This document shows, one piece after another, positions 34,103 through 42,643 of a stretch of 64,000 bases of DNA (its first letter is position 1; each line of letters begins with the position of its first letter). Location: contig NZ_BJHV01000001.1 of NCBI RefSeq assembly GCF_005405925.1, positions 8,122,001 to 8,186,000 on the forward strand, written 5' to 3'. The translations under genes were made by a program, and so were the position numbers. Under the pieces are notes generated by a model. The model saw only the letters and a list, made by a program, of their open reading frames with translations. It had not been told where the DNA came from and made no database searches. Origin of the DNA: Streptomyces antimycoticus. GTDB lineage: Bacteria > Actinomycetota > Actinomycetes > Streptomycetales > Streptomycetaceae.

Positions 34103-36151
34103 ATGACCGACCTGGACACACTGTCGGTGAACACGATCCGCGGACTGTGCATGGACGCGGTGCAAAAGGCGAATTCGGGGCACCCCGGAACGCCGATGGG
34201 GATGGCGCCCGTCGCGTACACGCTGTGGCAGCGGTTTCTGCGCTTCGACCCCGCCGATCCGATCTGGCCGAACCGCGACCGCTTCGTGCTCTCCGAGGGC
34301 CACGCCTCCGCTCTGCTCTGGTCGCTCCTGTACCTGACCGGTGTGCGCACGGTCGATCCCGAGTACGAGGTGCTGGGCCGTCCGGCGGTGACCCTCGACG
34401 ATCTCAAGTCCTTCCGGCAGCTCGACTCGCGCTGCCCAGGACACCCCGAGTACCGGTGGACGAGCGGTGTCGAGACGACCACCGGCCCGCTCGGCCAGGG
34501 AGTCGCCACCTCCGTGGGCATGGCGATCGCCGGCCGGTGGCTGGGGGCGAGGTTCAACCGCCCGGACTTCCCGCTCTTCGACTTCGATGTGTACGCGCTC
34601 GCCGGGGACGGCTGCATGATGGAGGGCGTCGCCTCCGAGGCGGCCTCGCTGGCCGGACACCTGCGGCTGTCCAACCTGTGCTGGATCTACGACTCCAACA
34701 AGGTCACCATCGAGGGCCACACCGACATCACCTTCACCGAGGACGTCGCCGCCCGCTTCCTGGCCTACGGCTGGAACGTGACCACCATCGCCGACGCCAA
34801 CGACCTCGACCGGATCAGCCGCGCCTTCCACACCTTCCGGGCCGAGGCCGCGCGCCCGACCCTGATTCTCGTCCACAGCCACATCGGCTACGGCTCACCG
34901 GTCGAGGACTCGCCGAAGGCACACGGAGCGCCGTTCGGGCCGGAGGGGGTCAAAGCCACCAAGCGCGCACTCGGCCTGCCACCCGACGCCGACTTCCACA
35001 TACCCGACGGTGTGCCCGACTGGTTCGCGCGGGGCATCGGCGCCCGGGGTGCCGAGTTGCGCACCGGCTGGGAGAAGATGTTCGACGCCTACCGCACTGC
35101 GTACCCCGATTTCGCGGACGAATTGGAGCGCATCCAGCGCCGTGAGCTCCCGGACGACTGGGAGAGCGCGCTGCCCACCTTCCCGGCCGATCCCAAGGGC
35201 CTGGCCAGCCGCGACTCGTCGGGTCAGGTGTTGAACGCCGTGGCCAAGGCGGTGCCCTGGGTCCTCGGCGGCTCCGCCGACCTCACCCCGTCGACCAAGA
35301 CCCGGCTGACCTTCGGGGGAGCGGGCGACTTCCAGCCCGGTGCCCGGTCCGGGCGCAATCTGCACTTCGGCGTCCGGGAACACGCGTCCGCCGCCGTCGC
35401 CAACGGAATGGCGCTGACGAAGCTCCGCCCGTACTGGTCCGGGTTCCTGATCTTCTCCGACTACGCCAAGGCGGCCATCCGCCTCTCCGCGCTGATGGAG
35501 ATCCCCACCGTGCACATCTTCACCCACGACTCCATCGGGGTCGGCGAGGACGGCCCCACCCACCAGCCCGTCGAGCAGCTCGCGGGGCTGCGCGCCACGC
35601 CCGGTCTGCTCGTCTTCCGCCCCGCCGACGCGAACGAGGTCGTCGAAACCTGGCGGGTGGTCGCCGCCCTCCGCCGGGAGCCGGCCGCGCTGGTCCTCTC
35701 CCGCCAGCCCCTGCCCACCCTGGACCGCGATCGGCTCGCGGCGGCCAGTGGTGTCGCCTGGGGTGCCTATGTGCTGGCGGACGCGCCTCGGGGGGAGCCC
35801 GAGGTGATCCTGCTCGCCACCGGCTCCGAGGTGGCGCTGGCCCTGGCCGCGCACGAGGAACTCACCGCCGAGGGCATCGCCTCTCGGGTGGTGAGCATGC
35901 CGTGCTGGGAGCTGTTCGACCGTCAGCCGCAGGAGTACCGCGACCAGGTGCTGCCACCCGCGGTGACACGAAGGGTCGCGGTGGAAGAGGGCTCCACCTT
36001 CGGCTGGGACCGGTACGTCGGTGACGGCGGGGTCATCGTCGGAATGGACACCTTCGGCGCCTCCGCACCCCTCAAACAACTGCTCACGAAGTTCGGATTC
36101 ACCCCCGAGCGCGTCGCGCACGTGGCGCGCGAGCTGGTGGCTTCGGGCTGA
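34103..36151 (+). CDS. tkt: Transketolase
   Basis: A 682-aa thiamine-diphosphate enzyme of the pentose-phosphate pathway that moves two-carbon units between xylulose 5-phosphate and aldoses. It is full length, with SGHPGTPMGMAP near the N-terminus, GHASALLW, the GDG...N diphosphate site (ALAGDGCMMEGVASEA to YDSNKV), the pyrimidine-domain FGVREHA, and THDSIGVGEDGPTHQP. ATG at 34103 has GGAGGG upstream at a somewhat long spacing. It leads an operon with gnd and zwf. The transaldolase and opcA genes often found in Streptomyces clusters are missing here. Confidence 0.95.
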   Translation: MTDLDTLSVNTIRGLCMDAVQKANSGHPGTPMGMAPVAYTLWQRFLRFDPADPIWPNRDRFVLSEGHASALLWSLLYLTGVRTVDPEYEVLGRPAVTLDDLKSFRQLDSRCPGHPEYRWTSGVETTTGPLGQGVATSVGMAIAGRWLGARFNRPDFPLFDFDVYALAGDGCMMEGVASEAASLAGHLRLSNLCWIYDSNKVTIEGHTDITFTEDVAARFLAYGWNVTTIADANDLDRISRAFHTFRAEAARPTLILVHSHIGYGSPVEDSPKAHGAPFGPEGVKATKRALGLPPDADFHIPDGVPDWFARGIGARGAELRTGWEKMFDAYRTAYPDFADELERIQRRELPDDWESALPTFPADPKGLASRDSSGQVLNAVAKAVPWVLGGSADLTPSTKTRLTFGGAGDFQPGARSGRNLHFGVREHASAAVANGMALTKLRPYWSGFLIFSDYAKAAIRLSALMEIPTVHIFTHDSIGVGEDGPTHQPVEQLAGLRATPGLLVFRPADANEVVETWRVVAALRREPAALVLSRQPLPTLDRDRLAAASGVAWGAYVLADAPRGEPEVILLATGSEVALALAAHEELTAEGIASRVVSMPCWELFDRQPQEYRDQVLPPAVTRRVAVEEGSTFGWDRYVGDGGVIVGMDTFGASAPLKQLLTKFGFTPERVAHVARELVASG

Positions 36152-36178
36152 GCGGGCCATGACGTGACAGGAGAGCAC

Positions 36179-37213
36179 ATGGCTACCGACACCCCCATGC
36201 AGCTCGGCATGATCGGGCTCGGCCGGATGGGCGCGAACCTCGTACGCCGGCTGACGCGCGACGGCCACCACTGTGTGGTCTATGACGTCAACGAGAGCGC
36301 GGTGAGGGAGCTGGAGAGCGAGGGCGCCGTCGCCGCCCACTCGCTCGGCGACCTGGTGACGAAGCTGGAGCGGCCACGGGCCGTCTGGCTGATGCTGCCC
36401 GCCGCCGTCGTACAGTCCACCCTCGATCAGCTCACCGAGCTCCTCGACCCGGACGACGCGGTCATCGACGGTGGCAACTCCTACTACCGCGACGACATCA
36501 CCCGCGCGGCACAGCTCACTCCGCACCGGCTGCACTATCTGGACTGCGGAACATCGGGCGGGGTCTGGGGACTTGAACGCGGCTACTGCCTCATGATCGG
36601 CGGCGAGCAGGAGCCCGTCACCCGGCTCGACCCCATCTTCCGCACCATCGCGCCCGGCGCCGGTTCCGCCGAGCCGACACCGAGCAGACATGGCGACGGG
36701 ACCGCGCCGGAGGGCTATCTCCACTGCGGTCCGAGCGGGGCCGGCCACTTCGTGAAGATGGTCCACAACGGGGTCGAGTACGGAATGATGGCCGCGGTCG
36801 CCGAGGGGCTCAGCATCATCGAGCACGCGGACGTCGGCTTGCGCAAGCGCTCGGCGGACGCGGAGACCACCCCGCTGCGCGAGCCGGAGGCGTACCAGTA
36901 CGAGATCGACGTCGGCGAGGTCGCCGAAGTGTGGCGCCGCGGCTCGGTCGTGGGCTCCTGGCTCGTCGACCTCACCGCGGACGCACTGGCCCGGTCACCG
37001 AAGCTGGACGAGTTCACCGGGCGCGTCTCGGACTCCGGCGAAGGGCGATGGACGGTACGGGCCGCGGTCGACGAGGGCGTACCCGCCGCGGTGATCACCA
37101 CGGCGCTCACCGACCGGTTCGCGTCCCGGGGCCTCGGCGAGTTCGCCGACCGGGTGCTGTCCGCCATGCGCAGCGAGTTCGGCGGACACGCCGAGAAGCG
37201 GAGTGGGCGATGA
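36179..37213 (+). CDS. gnd: 6-phosphogluconate dehydrogenase, decarboxylating (short type)
   Basis: A 344-aa enzyme of the short GntZ/YqeC type that oxidises and decarboxylates 6-phosphogluconate to ribulose 5-phosphate. It shows the cofactor loop MIGLGRMGANL, DGGNSYYRDD, the substrate loop GTSGGVWGLERG and the catalytic lysine in HFVKMVHNGVEYG. ATG at 36179 has AGGAG 6 nt upstream. The stop overlaps the zwf start by 4 nt (ATGA), so translation is coupled. Confidence 0.93.
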   Translation: MATDTPMQLGMIGLGRMGANLVRRLTRDGHHCVVYDVNESAVRELESEGAVAAHSLGDLVTKLERPRAVWLMLPAAVVQSTLDQLTELLDPDDAVIDGGNSYYRDDITRAAQLTPHRLHYLDCGTSGGVWGLERGYCLMIGGEQEPVTRLDPIFRTIAPGAGSAEPTPSRHGDGTAPEGYLHCGPSGAGHFVKMVHNGVEYGMMAAVAEGLSIIEHADVGLRKRSADAETTPLREPEAYQYEIDVGEVAEVWRRGSVVGSWLVDLTADALARSPKLDEFTGRVSDSGEGRWTVRAAVDEGVPAAVITTALTDRFASRGLGEFADRVLSAMRSEFGGHAEKRSGR

Positions 37214-38664
37214 GCGGGCCGGACGACCATGTGATCGTGCTCTTCGGCGCCACGGGGGACCTCGCCAAGCGCAAACTCCTGCCCGGGCTGTTCCACCTCG
37301 CCACGGCGGGCCTCCTCCCCGACGGCTACCGCATCGTGGGCTCGACACCGGCTCGCTCGGCCATGAGCGAGGACGCGTTCCGCGCCCTCGCGCACGACGC
37401 CGTGGCCACCTTCGGGCGGTCCAAGCCCACCGGGCCGGTGTGGAAGACCTTCGAGGAGTCGCTGTCCTTCGGCGCGGCCGACCCCGAGGATCCGGGCCCG
37501 CTGCTCGCGGCCGTACGGGCGGCCGAGGAGTCCCTCGGCGGGGCGTCACGCAGACTCTTCCACCTGGCCATCCCGCCCTCGGCGTTCGCGTCCATCATCG
37601 GCATGCTCGGCGACACGGACCTGCCGGAGAACGCGAAGGTGATCGTGGAGAAGCCCTTCGGCACCGATCTCGCGTCGGCGCAAGCGCTCAACGAGACCAT
37701 CCACACCGTGTTCGACGAATCCCAGGTCTTCCGCATCGATCACTTCCTCGGCAAGGAGTCGGTGGACAACATCCTCGCCCTCCGCTTCGCCAACGGGATG
37801 TTCGAACCCATCTGGAACCGCGACCACATCAGCTATGTGCAGGTCGACGTGCCCGAGACGCTCGGACTCGAAGGCCGTGCCCACTTCTACGAAGGCACCG
37901 GGGCCTTCCGCGACATGATCGTCACGCATCTGATCCAGGTGCTCGGCATCGTGGCGATGGACCCACCGGTCTCGCTCGCCGCCCAGCCGTTGCGCGATGA
38001 GAAGGACAAGGTCTTCGAGGCGTTGCGCCCCATCGAACCCGCACATGTCGTGCGCGGCCAGTACGAGGGCTACCTGGACGAACCGGGGGTCGCTCCCGAT
38101 TCGTCGACCGAGACGTTCACCGCGCTGCGGATGGAGGTGGACAACTGGCGGTGGGCCGGAGTCCCGTTCTACCTGCGCTCCGGCAAGAGCCTCGCACAGC
38201 GCCGCCAGGTGATCACCCTCGGACTGCGCGAGCCGCCCCTGCGGATGTTCGCCACCGAACTCGCCGATCAGCCGCAGGACCGCGGCAACAAGATCGTGAT
38301 CGACTTCGGGGACCCCGGGTGGATCGCCGCCGCCTTCCTCGCCAAGGAGCCCGGCCCCGCCATGCGGCTCGAACCGGCGACGATGACCTTCTGCTACGCC
38401 GGCTCCTTCTGCGAGGAAAACGGGCTCGAAGGCTACGAACGCCTGATTCTGGACGCCATGCTGGGCGACCAGTCGCTGTTCACCCGGTCCGACGGCATCG
38501 AACACATCTGGCGGGCGTCCACGCCGCTCCTGGAGAACCCACCGCCGGTCCAGCCGTACGCCCCCGGCTCATGGGGCCCCGAACCGGCCATCAGCGACCT
38601 GATCGCACCCCACCCGTGGCATCTGCCGGAACCCGTCCAGATGTTCCCCGGAACCGGCACATGA
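37210..38664 (+). CDS. zwf: Glucose-6-phosphate dehydrogenase
   Basis: A 484-aa enzyme for the first step of the oxidative pentose-phosphate route, making NADPH. It has the cofactor motif GATGDLAKRKL (13-23), EKPFG, the active-site RIDHFLGKE and an intact C-terminal half. ATG at 37210 overlaps gnd by 4 nt. The opcA/tal genes common beside Streptomyces zwf are absent. At its 3' end it overlaps a truncated tag gene (ATGA), so the operon once continued. Confidence 0.94.
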   Translation: MSGPDDHVIVLFGATGDLAKRKLLPGLFHLATAGLLPDGYRIVGSTPARSAMSEDAFRALAHDAVATFGRSKPTGPVWKTFEESLSFGAADPEDPGPLLAAVRAAEESLGGASRRLFHLAIPPSAFASIIGMLGDTDLPENAKVIVEKPFGTDLASAQALNETIHTVFDESQVFRIDHFLGKESVDNILALRFANGMFEPIWNRDHISYVQVDVPETLGLEGRAHFYEGTGAFRDMIVTHLIQVLGIVAMDPPVSLAAQPLRDEKDKVFEALRPIEPAHVVRGQYEGYLDEPGVAPDSSTETFTALRMEVDNWRWAGVPFYLRSGKSLAQRRQVITLGLREPPLRMFATELADQPQDRGNKIVIDFGDPGWIAAAFLAKEPGPAMRLEPATMTFCYAGSFCEENGLEGYERLILDAMLGDQSLFTRSDGIEHIWRASTPLLENPPPVQPYAPGSWGPEPAISDLIAPHPWHLPEPVQMFPGTGT

Positions 38665-38835
38665 CCGACCGCCGCTGCGCGTGGGCGCTGAGCTCCGACG
38701 CGATGGCGGCCTGTCACGACACGGAGTGGGGCCGTCCCGCGCACGACGACCGGCACTTGTTCGAAATGCTGCTCCTGGAAGGGGTCCAGGCGGGGCCGTC
38801 CTGGTCGACCGTGCTGACCAAGCGTGAGAACTACC
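38661..38835 (+). pseudogene. tag: tag (3-methyladenine DNA glycosylase I), N-terminal fragment
   Basis: The first 58 codons match Tag (CAWALSSDAMAACHDTEWG, LFEMLLLEGVQAG, TKRENYRRALE) and then the similarity ends abruptly. The catalytic Glu region and the C-terminal zinc site are missing. ATG at 38661 overlaps the zwf stop as ATGA. The sequence after about 38835 is unrelated, with a terminator hairpin at 38928. This is a 3' truncation by deletion. Confidence 0.75.
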
Positions 38836-38927
38836 GCCGCGCCCTCGAGGCCGCGGGTGCCGCTGTGGAAGTACGGCCATCGTGGGCGTGCCGCCCGCGG
38901 AGAAGGCCGCACGGACCAGAATGCCGT

Positions 38928-38952
38928 CCGGGCCCCGCCCCGCGGGGCCCGG
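38928..38952. terminator. Perfect 11-bp hairpin
   Basis: CCGGGCCCCGC at 38928-38938 pairs exactly with 38942-38952 across a CCC loop. It probably ends the tkt-gnd-zwf transcript, or originally belonged to a gene now deleted. Confidence 0.65.
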
Positions 38953-39012
38953 CCGGTGTGCGCCGGCCGGGGCGTGTGCAACGCCCTTGGCCCGTCGCGG
39001 AGGGATCCGGCT

Positions 39013-39190
39013 ATGACGTCCGGCTCCATGCAGGGGAAATTTATGCAGGGGAAGGGTCGCGCTCGTGACCGGGGCCACCAGTGGCATCGGAGCGGCCGTG
39101 GCGGAGGCGGTGGCCGAGCGCGGCGCGCACACGCTGGTCGCCGGCCGCCCGCGACACGGCCCGCGGCGAGGCCGTCGTCGGGGCGTCGCG
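39013..39190 (+). pseudogene. SDR N-terminal fragment with two frameshifts
   Basis: ATG at 39013 has GGAGGG 8 nt upstream. The Rossmann start VALVTGATSGIGAAVAEAV follows, but extra bases near 39054 and 39150 put it in three frames, and the match stops near 39190. An 11-bp segment ATGCAGGGGAA is duplicated at 39028 and 39043. It resembles the SDRs at 6041 and 44692. The catalytic half is missing, so it is non-functional. Confidence 0.7.
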
Positions 39191-39201
39191 TCTGGGGTCG
39201 A

Positions 39202-39575
39202 CTATCCGGCGGCCGGCTGCTCGAACGCGGCGATGAGCCGCCCCAGATCCTGGCGCCGTGAATCGGCCGACCACACCGCCCACGTCCGGCGCAGGAGCGG
39301 GTGGCCGACCAGCGGCGACCACGCCACTCCCGCGGGAATGGGCTGCGACCAGTCCGGTGGAGCCATCGCGAAGGCCCGCCCGGCGCTGACGGCCGCCAGT
39401 TTCACCTCCGCGATCAGCCGCTGTCCCTTGGGCGCCTGCACTCCCGGATCGAGGCCGTGGCTGCGCAGGATCGCCGTCAGCTCGTCGTACCAGGCGGGGC
39501 TGTCCGCACGCGGGAAGGACACCCACTCCAGCCCGGCCAGCGCCTCCAGGGGGATGCCCTCTGGGGCTGGTGGCA
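39202..39575 (-). pseudogene. LysR effector-domain fragment
   Basis: The last 120 or so residues of a LysR regulator (LEALAGLEWVSFPRADSPAW, IAEVKLAAVSAGRAFAMAPP, RTWAVWSADSRR). The DNA-binding half and start are absent. Upstream the sequence switches directly to the opposite-strand alcohol dehydrogenase fragment, as expected if a deletion removed a divergent promoter region and both 5' ends. Confidence 0.75.
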
Positions 39576-39576
39576 T

Positions 39577-40349
39577 CGTGCCCCGGCGGTGAGTTCCCCG
39601 TCGGGGCGAAGGTCGCCGCGCTGATGGGCGGCCTCGGACGCACCATCAACGGCAGCTACGCGGAATACACCCGGGCGTCGGCGTCGAATGTGGCACTCAT
39701 CGAATCCGACCTGCCCTGGGCCGAGCTGGCCGTCATCCCGGAAACCTACGCGACCGCCTGGACATGCCTGTTCCGCAATCTGGAGATCACCCCGGGGCAG
39801 ACCCTGGTCATCCGGGGAGCGACCTCGGCCTTCGGCCAGGCCGCCGTCAACCTCGCGGTGAACGCCGGTGCCCGCGTCATCGGCACCTCGCGCAACCGTG
39901 AGCGCTTCGCCCTCCTGGAGGAACTCGGCGTGGAGCGAGCCGAGTTGGAGGAGCCCCACCTCTCCGAGCGGATCCCCGAAGCCAAGCGGCTCGACGCGGT
40001 GCTCGACCTGGTGGGCAACACCACCATCCTCGACTCCCTGGCCATGCTGCGCCGAGGCGGCCGCGCCTGCCTGGCGGGCTGGCTCGGTGGGCTCGACCCG
40101 ATCAGGGACTTCAACCCGCTGCTGCAGATGGCAAGCGGCGTCCATCTGACCTTCTTCGGCAGCTTTGTGTTCGGGACGCCTGGTTTCCCGCTCTCCGATG
40201 TGCCGCTCCAGGCGATCGCGGAGCAGGTGGCGGCGGGCCGCCTCAAGGCGAAGCCCTCGCGTGTGTTCCGATTCGAGGACATCCACGAAGCGCATCGCGT
40301 GATGGAGGCGGGCGAGGGCAAGGGCAAGATGGTGGTCGTCCTTGATTGA
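39577..40349 (+). pseudogene. Zinc-type alcohol dehydrogenase/quinone reductase, N-terminus missing
   Basis: About 255 residues of an MDR-family reductase from CPGGEFPVGAKVAALMGG to KGKMVVVLD, including the NAD(P) site GATSAFGQAAVNLA. The N-terminal 80 residues, with the start, are missing. The fragment begins at a junction with the LysR remnant. The remaining frame is open to its stop, so the deletion may be recent or an assembly fault. Confidence 0.75.
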
Positions 40350-40374
40350 CCGCCGCCGTGTGCGGACTGGTCGG

Positions 40375-40505
40375 CTACTGCTCGGCGAGGCCCAGGGCCA
40401 TGAAGCCGCCGTCCATGGGGAGGGTCACGCCGCTGATGTAACCGGCCCGGACGAGGCGAGGAAGGCGATGGTCTCGGCGATTTCGCGGGCCGAGCCGAGG
40501 CGCCG
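40375..40505 (-). pseudogene. SDR C-terminal fragment
   Basis: The last 45 or so residues of an SDR (RRLGSAREIAETIAFLA, then GYISGVTLPMDGGFMALGLA). The two parts are in different frames. One extra G near 40449 would join them. Upstream of about 40505 the sequence belongs to another SDR on the plus strand. Confidence 0.65.
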
Positions 40506-40798
40506 CCGCGGCGCACCGTTTCGCCCGCGAGGGCGCCACCGTGATCGTGGTCGGACGCACCGAGGAGAAGTCGCGGAAGACGGTCGCCGCCGCGCCCCCC
40601 GGTTCGACGGTCGCCGCACGGGTCGCGGACGTCTCCGACGCCATCGCCTTCCTGGCCAGTGCCGATGCCCGGTTCGTCAATGGCGTCCAGCTCCCGGTCG
40701 ACGGTGGGACTCCGGGCCTCCTCGGGCCGGCCCCGCATGTTCTGAGCACCCCAGGTGGCGAGAATCGGGAGCTGTTTGGCATTCTCGCCGCTGTTTGA
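40506..40798 (+). pseudogene. Internally deleted SDR
   Basis: The frame has HRFAREGATVIVVGRTEEKS from the N-terminal Rossmann half fused directly to AIAFLASADARFVNGVQLPVDGG from the C-terminus. The glycine loop and start are missing on the left, and about 130 residues with the catalytic Ser-Tyr-Lys are missing inside (junction near 40637). An ATG-like start at GTG 40541 would give an 85-aa non-enzymatic product. Confidence 0.65.
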
Positions 40799-40856
40799 CT
40801 CGACGGCGCATTCGTAGGCTCTCGGTAAATCAATCGCCGATGAGAGAGCGCCTCAG

Positions 40857-41657
40857 ATGACCGACGAGAACAAGAGCGCAAAGAAATTCGCCCGGCGTAC
40901 GATGCTGCAACATGGCGCCGGTATCGCCGCGGTGGGAGCGATGTCCGCGCTCGCCACCGCGGCATCCACCGCGCCTGCCGCCGCACGCACCACGGGGGCG
41001 AAGTCGACCCCGGGCACCCTGCCCTCGACCGTGGCCGGGGTCCGCATTCCCGACAGCGGACTGGCCCGGGAAGCCGTGACCTACGCACAAAAAGTGTGCT
41101 CCGAGACAATCTTCAATCATTCCCTGCGGACGTATCTCTTCGGCGCTCTGATATTCGACCGGCGCGGCGTCACCTACGACCGGGAACTCGTATTCGTCGC
41201 CGCGGTTTTGCATGACCTCGGACTGATCGAGGCGTTCCGGACCCCGACCGAGCGCTTCGAGGTCGACGGCGCCGACGCCGCACGGAAATTCCTGACGGAA
41301 CGACGTGTGCCGGCCGAACGGGCGGAACTGGTCTGGGACGCGATCGCGCTGCACACCAACGTCGGTATCGCGACGCGGAAGAGGCCGGAGATCGCCATGA
41401 TCTCCGTCGGCTCCGGTATGGATTTCGCCGGAAACGACCTCCAGCAGATCCCGTCCGACGCTCTTGAGGATGTGCTCACCACCTTCCCCAGGAAGGGGTT
41501 CAAGAAGAACGCGATCGACACGATCCTCTCGCTGTGCCGCACCAAGCCCATGGCGGAGCTCATGCACCCCTTCGCCGAGGTCGGCCGCCGTCATATCCCC
41601 GGCTTCTCGGTGCCCACCGTGGAGGATCTGGTGCTCGCCGCGCCCTTCACGGAGTGA
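40857..41657 (+). CDS. Tat-exported HD-domain protein (cyanamide hydratase-like)
   Basis: A 266-aa protein with a twin-arginine leader (FARRTMLQHGAG, then an Ala-rich h-region ending near APAAA). The mature part has an HD metal site, NHSLRTYLFG with VLHDLGLIEAF, as in cyanamide hydratase/Ddi2-like HD proteins. A role in hydrating a nitrile-like compound outside the cell is inferred only from that likeness. ATG at 40857 has a weak GAGAG site. Its stop overlaps the convergent epoxide hydrolase gene by 11 bp. It lies immediately right of the gene-fragment mosaic but is itself intact. Confidence 0.82.
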   Translation: MTDENKSAKKFARRTMLQHGAGIAAVGAMSALATAASTAPAAARTTGAKSTPGTLPSTVAGVRIPDSGLAREAVTYAQKVCSETIFNHSLRTYLFGALIFDRRGVTYDRELVFVAAVLHDLGLIEAFRTPTERFEVDGADAARKFLTERRVPAERAELVWDAIALHTNVGIATRKRPEIAMISVGSGMDFAGNDLQQIPSDALEDVLTTFPRKGFKKNAIDTILSLCRTKPMAELMHPFAEVGRRHIPGFSVPTVEDLVLAAPFTE

Positions 41658-42600
41658 TGGAGCTGTCCCGGTACGGCGCCAGGAAGACGGTCAGCGCGGC
41701 CAGCATCGCCTCCGGGACCTCCTCGGCGGGGTAGTGGCCACAGCCGGGCAGGATATGACTCTCCACGTCGTCCGCGGCGAGCCGCATCGTGTTGCCGACC
41801 GCCTCGCCCAGGTTCTCCGCGCCCGCGAGGGTCAGGACGGGGAGGGTCAGCCGCCGGGTCTTGCGCTGCTGGTTCTGCGCGATGGTCGTGTCCAGCGCAC
41901 GGTAGAACGCGAAGCTGGAGCGCAGGGCCTCCGGGTCGGCCGCGAGGGTGTCGACGTAGTGCCGGACGGCGTGGTCGGGCAGCGCCTTCGCGGCCTTCGT
42001 GGCGAACTGGTGGCCGAAGTAGAGCTCTTCCCGGCCGCTGACCAACTGCTCGTTGAGGTCGGGGAGGCGGTTGAAGCCGAAGTGCCACAGGCGGTCGTTG
42101 GCGTCCCCGCTGCCGAACAGCGGCGGTGAGGGGGACAGGCCCGGGATGGCGGCCTCGGCGACGGCCAGCCGGTCGAGCCGGTCCGGGTGATCGGCGGCCA
42201 GGGCATAACCGGTCCACATCCCGACGTCGTGGCCGACCATGGCGAACCGCCGATGCCCCAGCGCCTCCATCAGCGCCACCATGTCGGTCGCGAGCGTGCC
42301 GGTGTCGTACCCGTCCAGGGGTTTGCCGGACAGTCCGACACCGCGCGGATCGGGCGCGACGACATGGAAGTCCCGGGCCAGCGCCGGCATCAGCAGGCGC
42401 CAGGCGTACCACGTCTGGGGCCAGCCGCACAGCAGCAGCAGCGCGGGTCCTTCACCGCCGGTCACGGCGTGCAGGCGCACGCGTCCGGTGTCGACGGAGC
42501 GGCTGGTGAAGGTGTCGGTGAAGCCGTCCGGGAGGCCCGGCGCCCGGGCGGCGGAGCCGGGGCCCCCGGGCGTGGGCAGGGGAGTGGGGGAGGAAGTCAT
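41647..42600 (-). CDS. Epoxide hydrolase-like alpha/beta hydrolase
   Basis: A 317-aa alpha/beta hydrolase with the aspartate nucleophile Asp125 in GHDVGMW, the oxyanion motif CGWPQTWYAW and a C-terminal GCGHYPAEE histidine. This matches epoxide hydrolase and fluoroacetate dehalogenase relatives. ATG at 42600 has AAGGA 8 nt upstream. It lies 43 bp downstream of the MFS gene on the same strand and may share its promoter and TetR control. Confidence 0.88.
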   Translation of the reverse strand: MTSSPTPLPTPGGPGSAARAPGLPDGFTDTFTSRSVDTGRVRLHAVTGGEGPALLLLCGWPQTWYAWRLLMPALARDFHVVAPDPRGVGLSGKPLDGYDTGTLATDMVALMEALGHRRFAMVGHDVGMWTGYALAADHPDRLDRLAVAEAAIPGLSPSPPLFGSGDANDRLWHFGFNRLPDLNEQLVSGREELYFGHQFATKAAKALPDHAVRHYVDTLAADPEALRSSFAFYRALDTTIAQNQQRKTRRLTLPVLTLAGAENLGEAVGNTMRLAADDVESHILPGCGHYPAEEVPEAMLAALTVFLAPYRDSSITP

Positions 42601-42643
42601 GATGATGTCCTTTCACGGGAGGGGTGTGCGGGGTGGCCGTCGC

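Noticed and set aside
34895..36826. 643-codon minus-strand frame opposite tkt/gnd
   Set aside because: Antisense to two highly conserved enzymes and without motifs.
38836..39012. Possible small gene between the tag fragment and the SDR fragment
   Set aside because: One frame reads AIVGVPPAEKAARTR, which may be the end of a lost gene, but there is no start and no family match.
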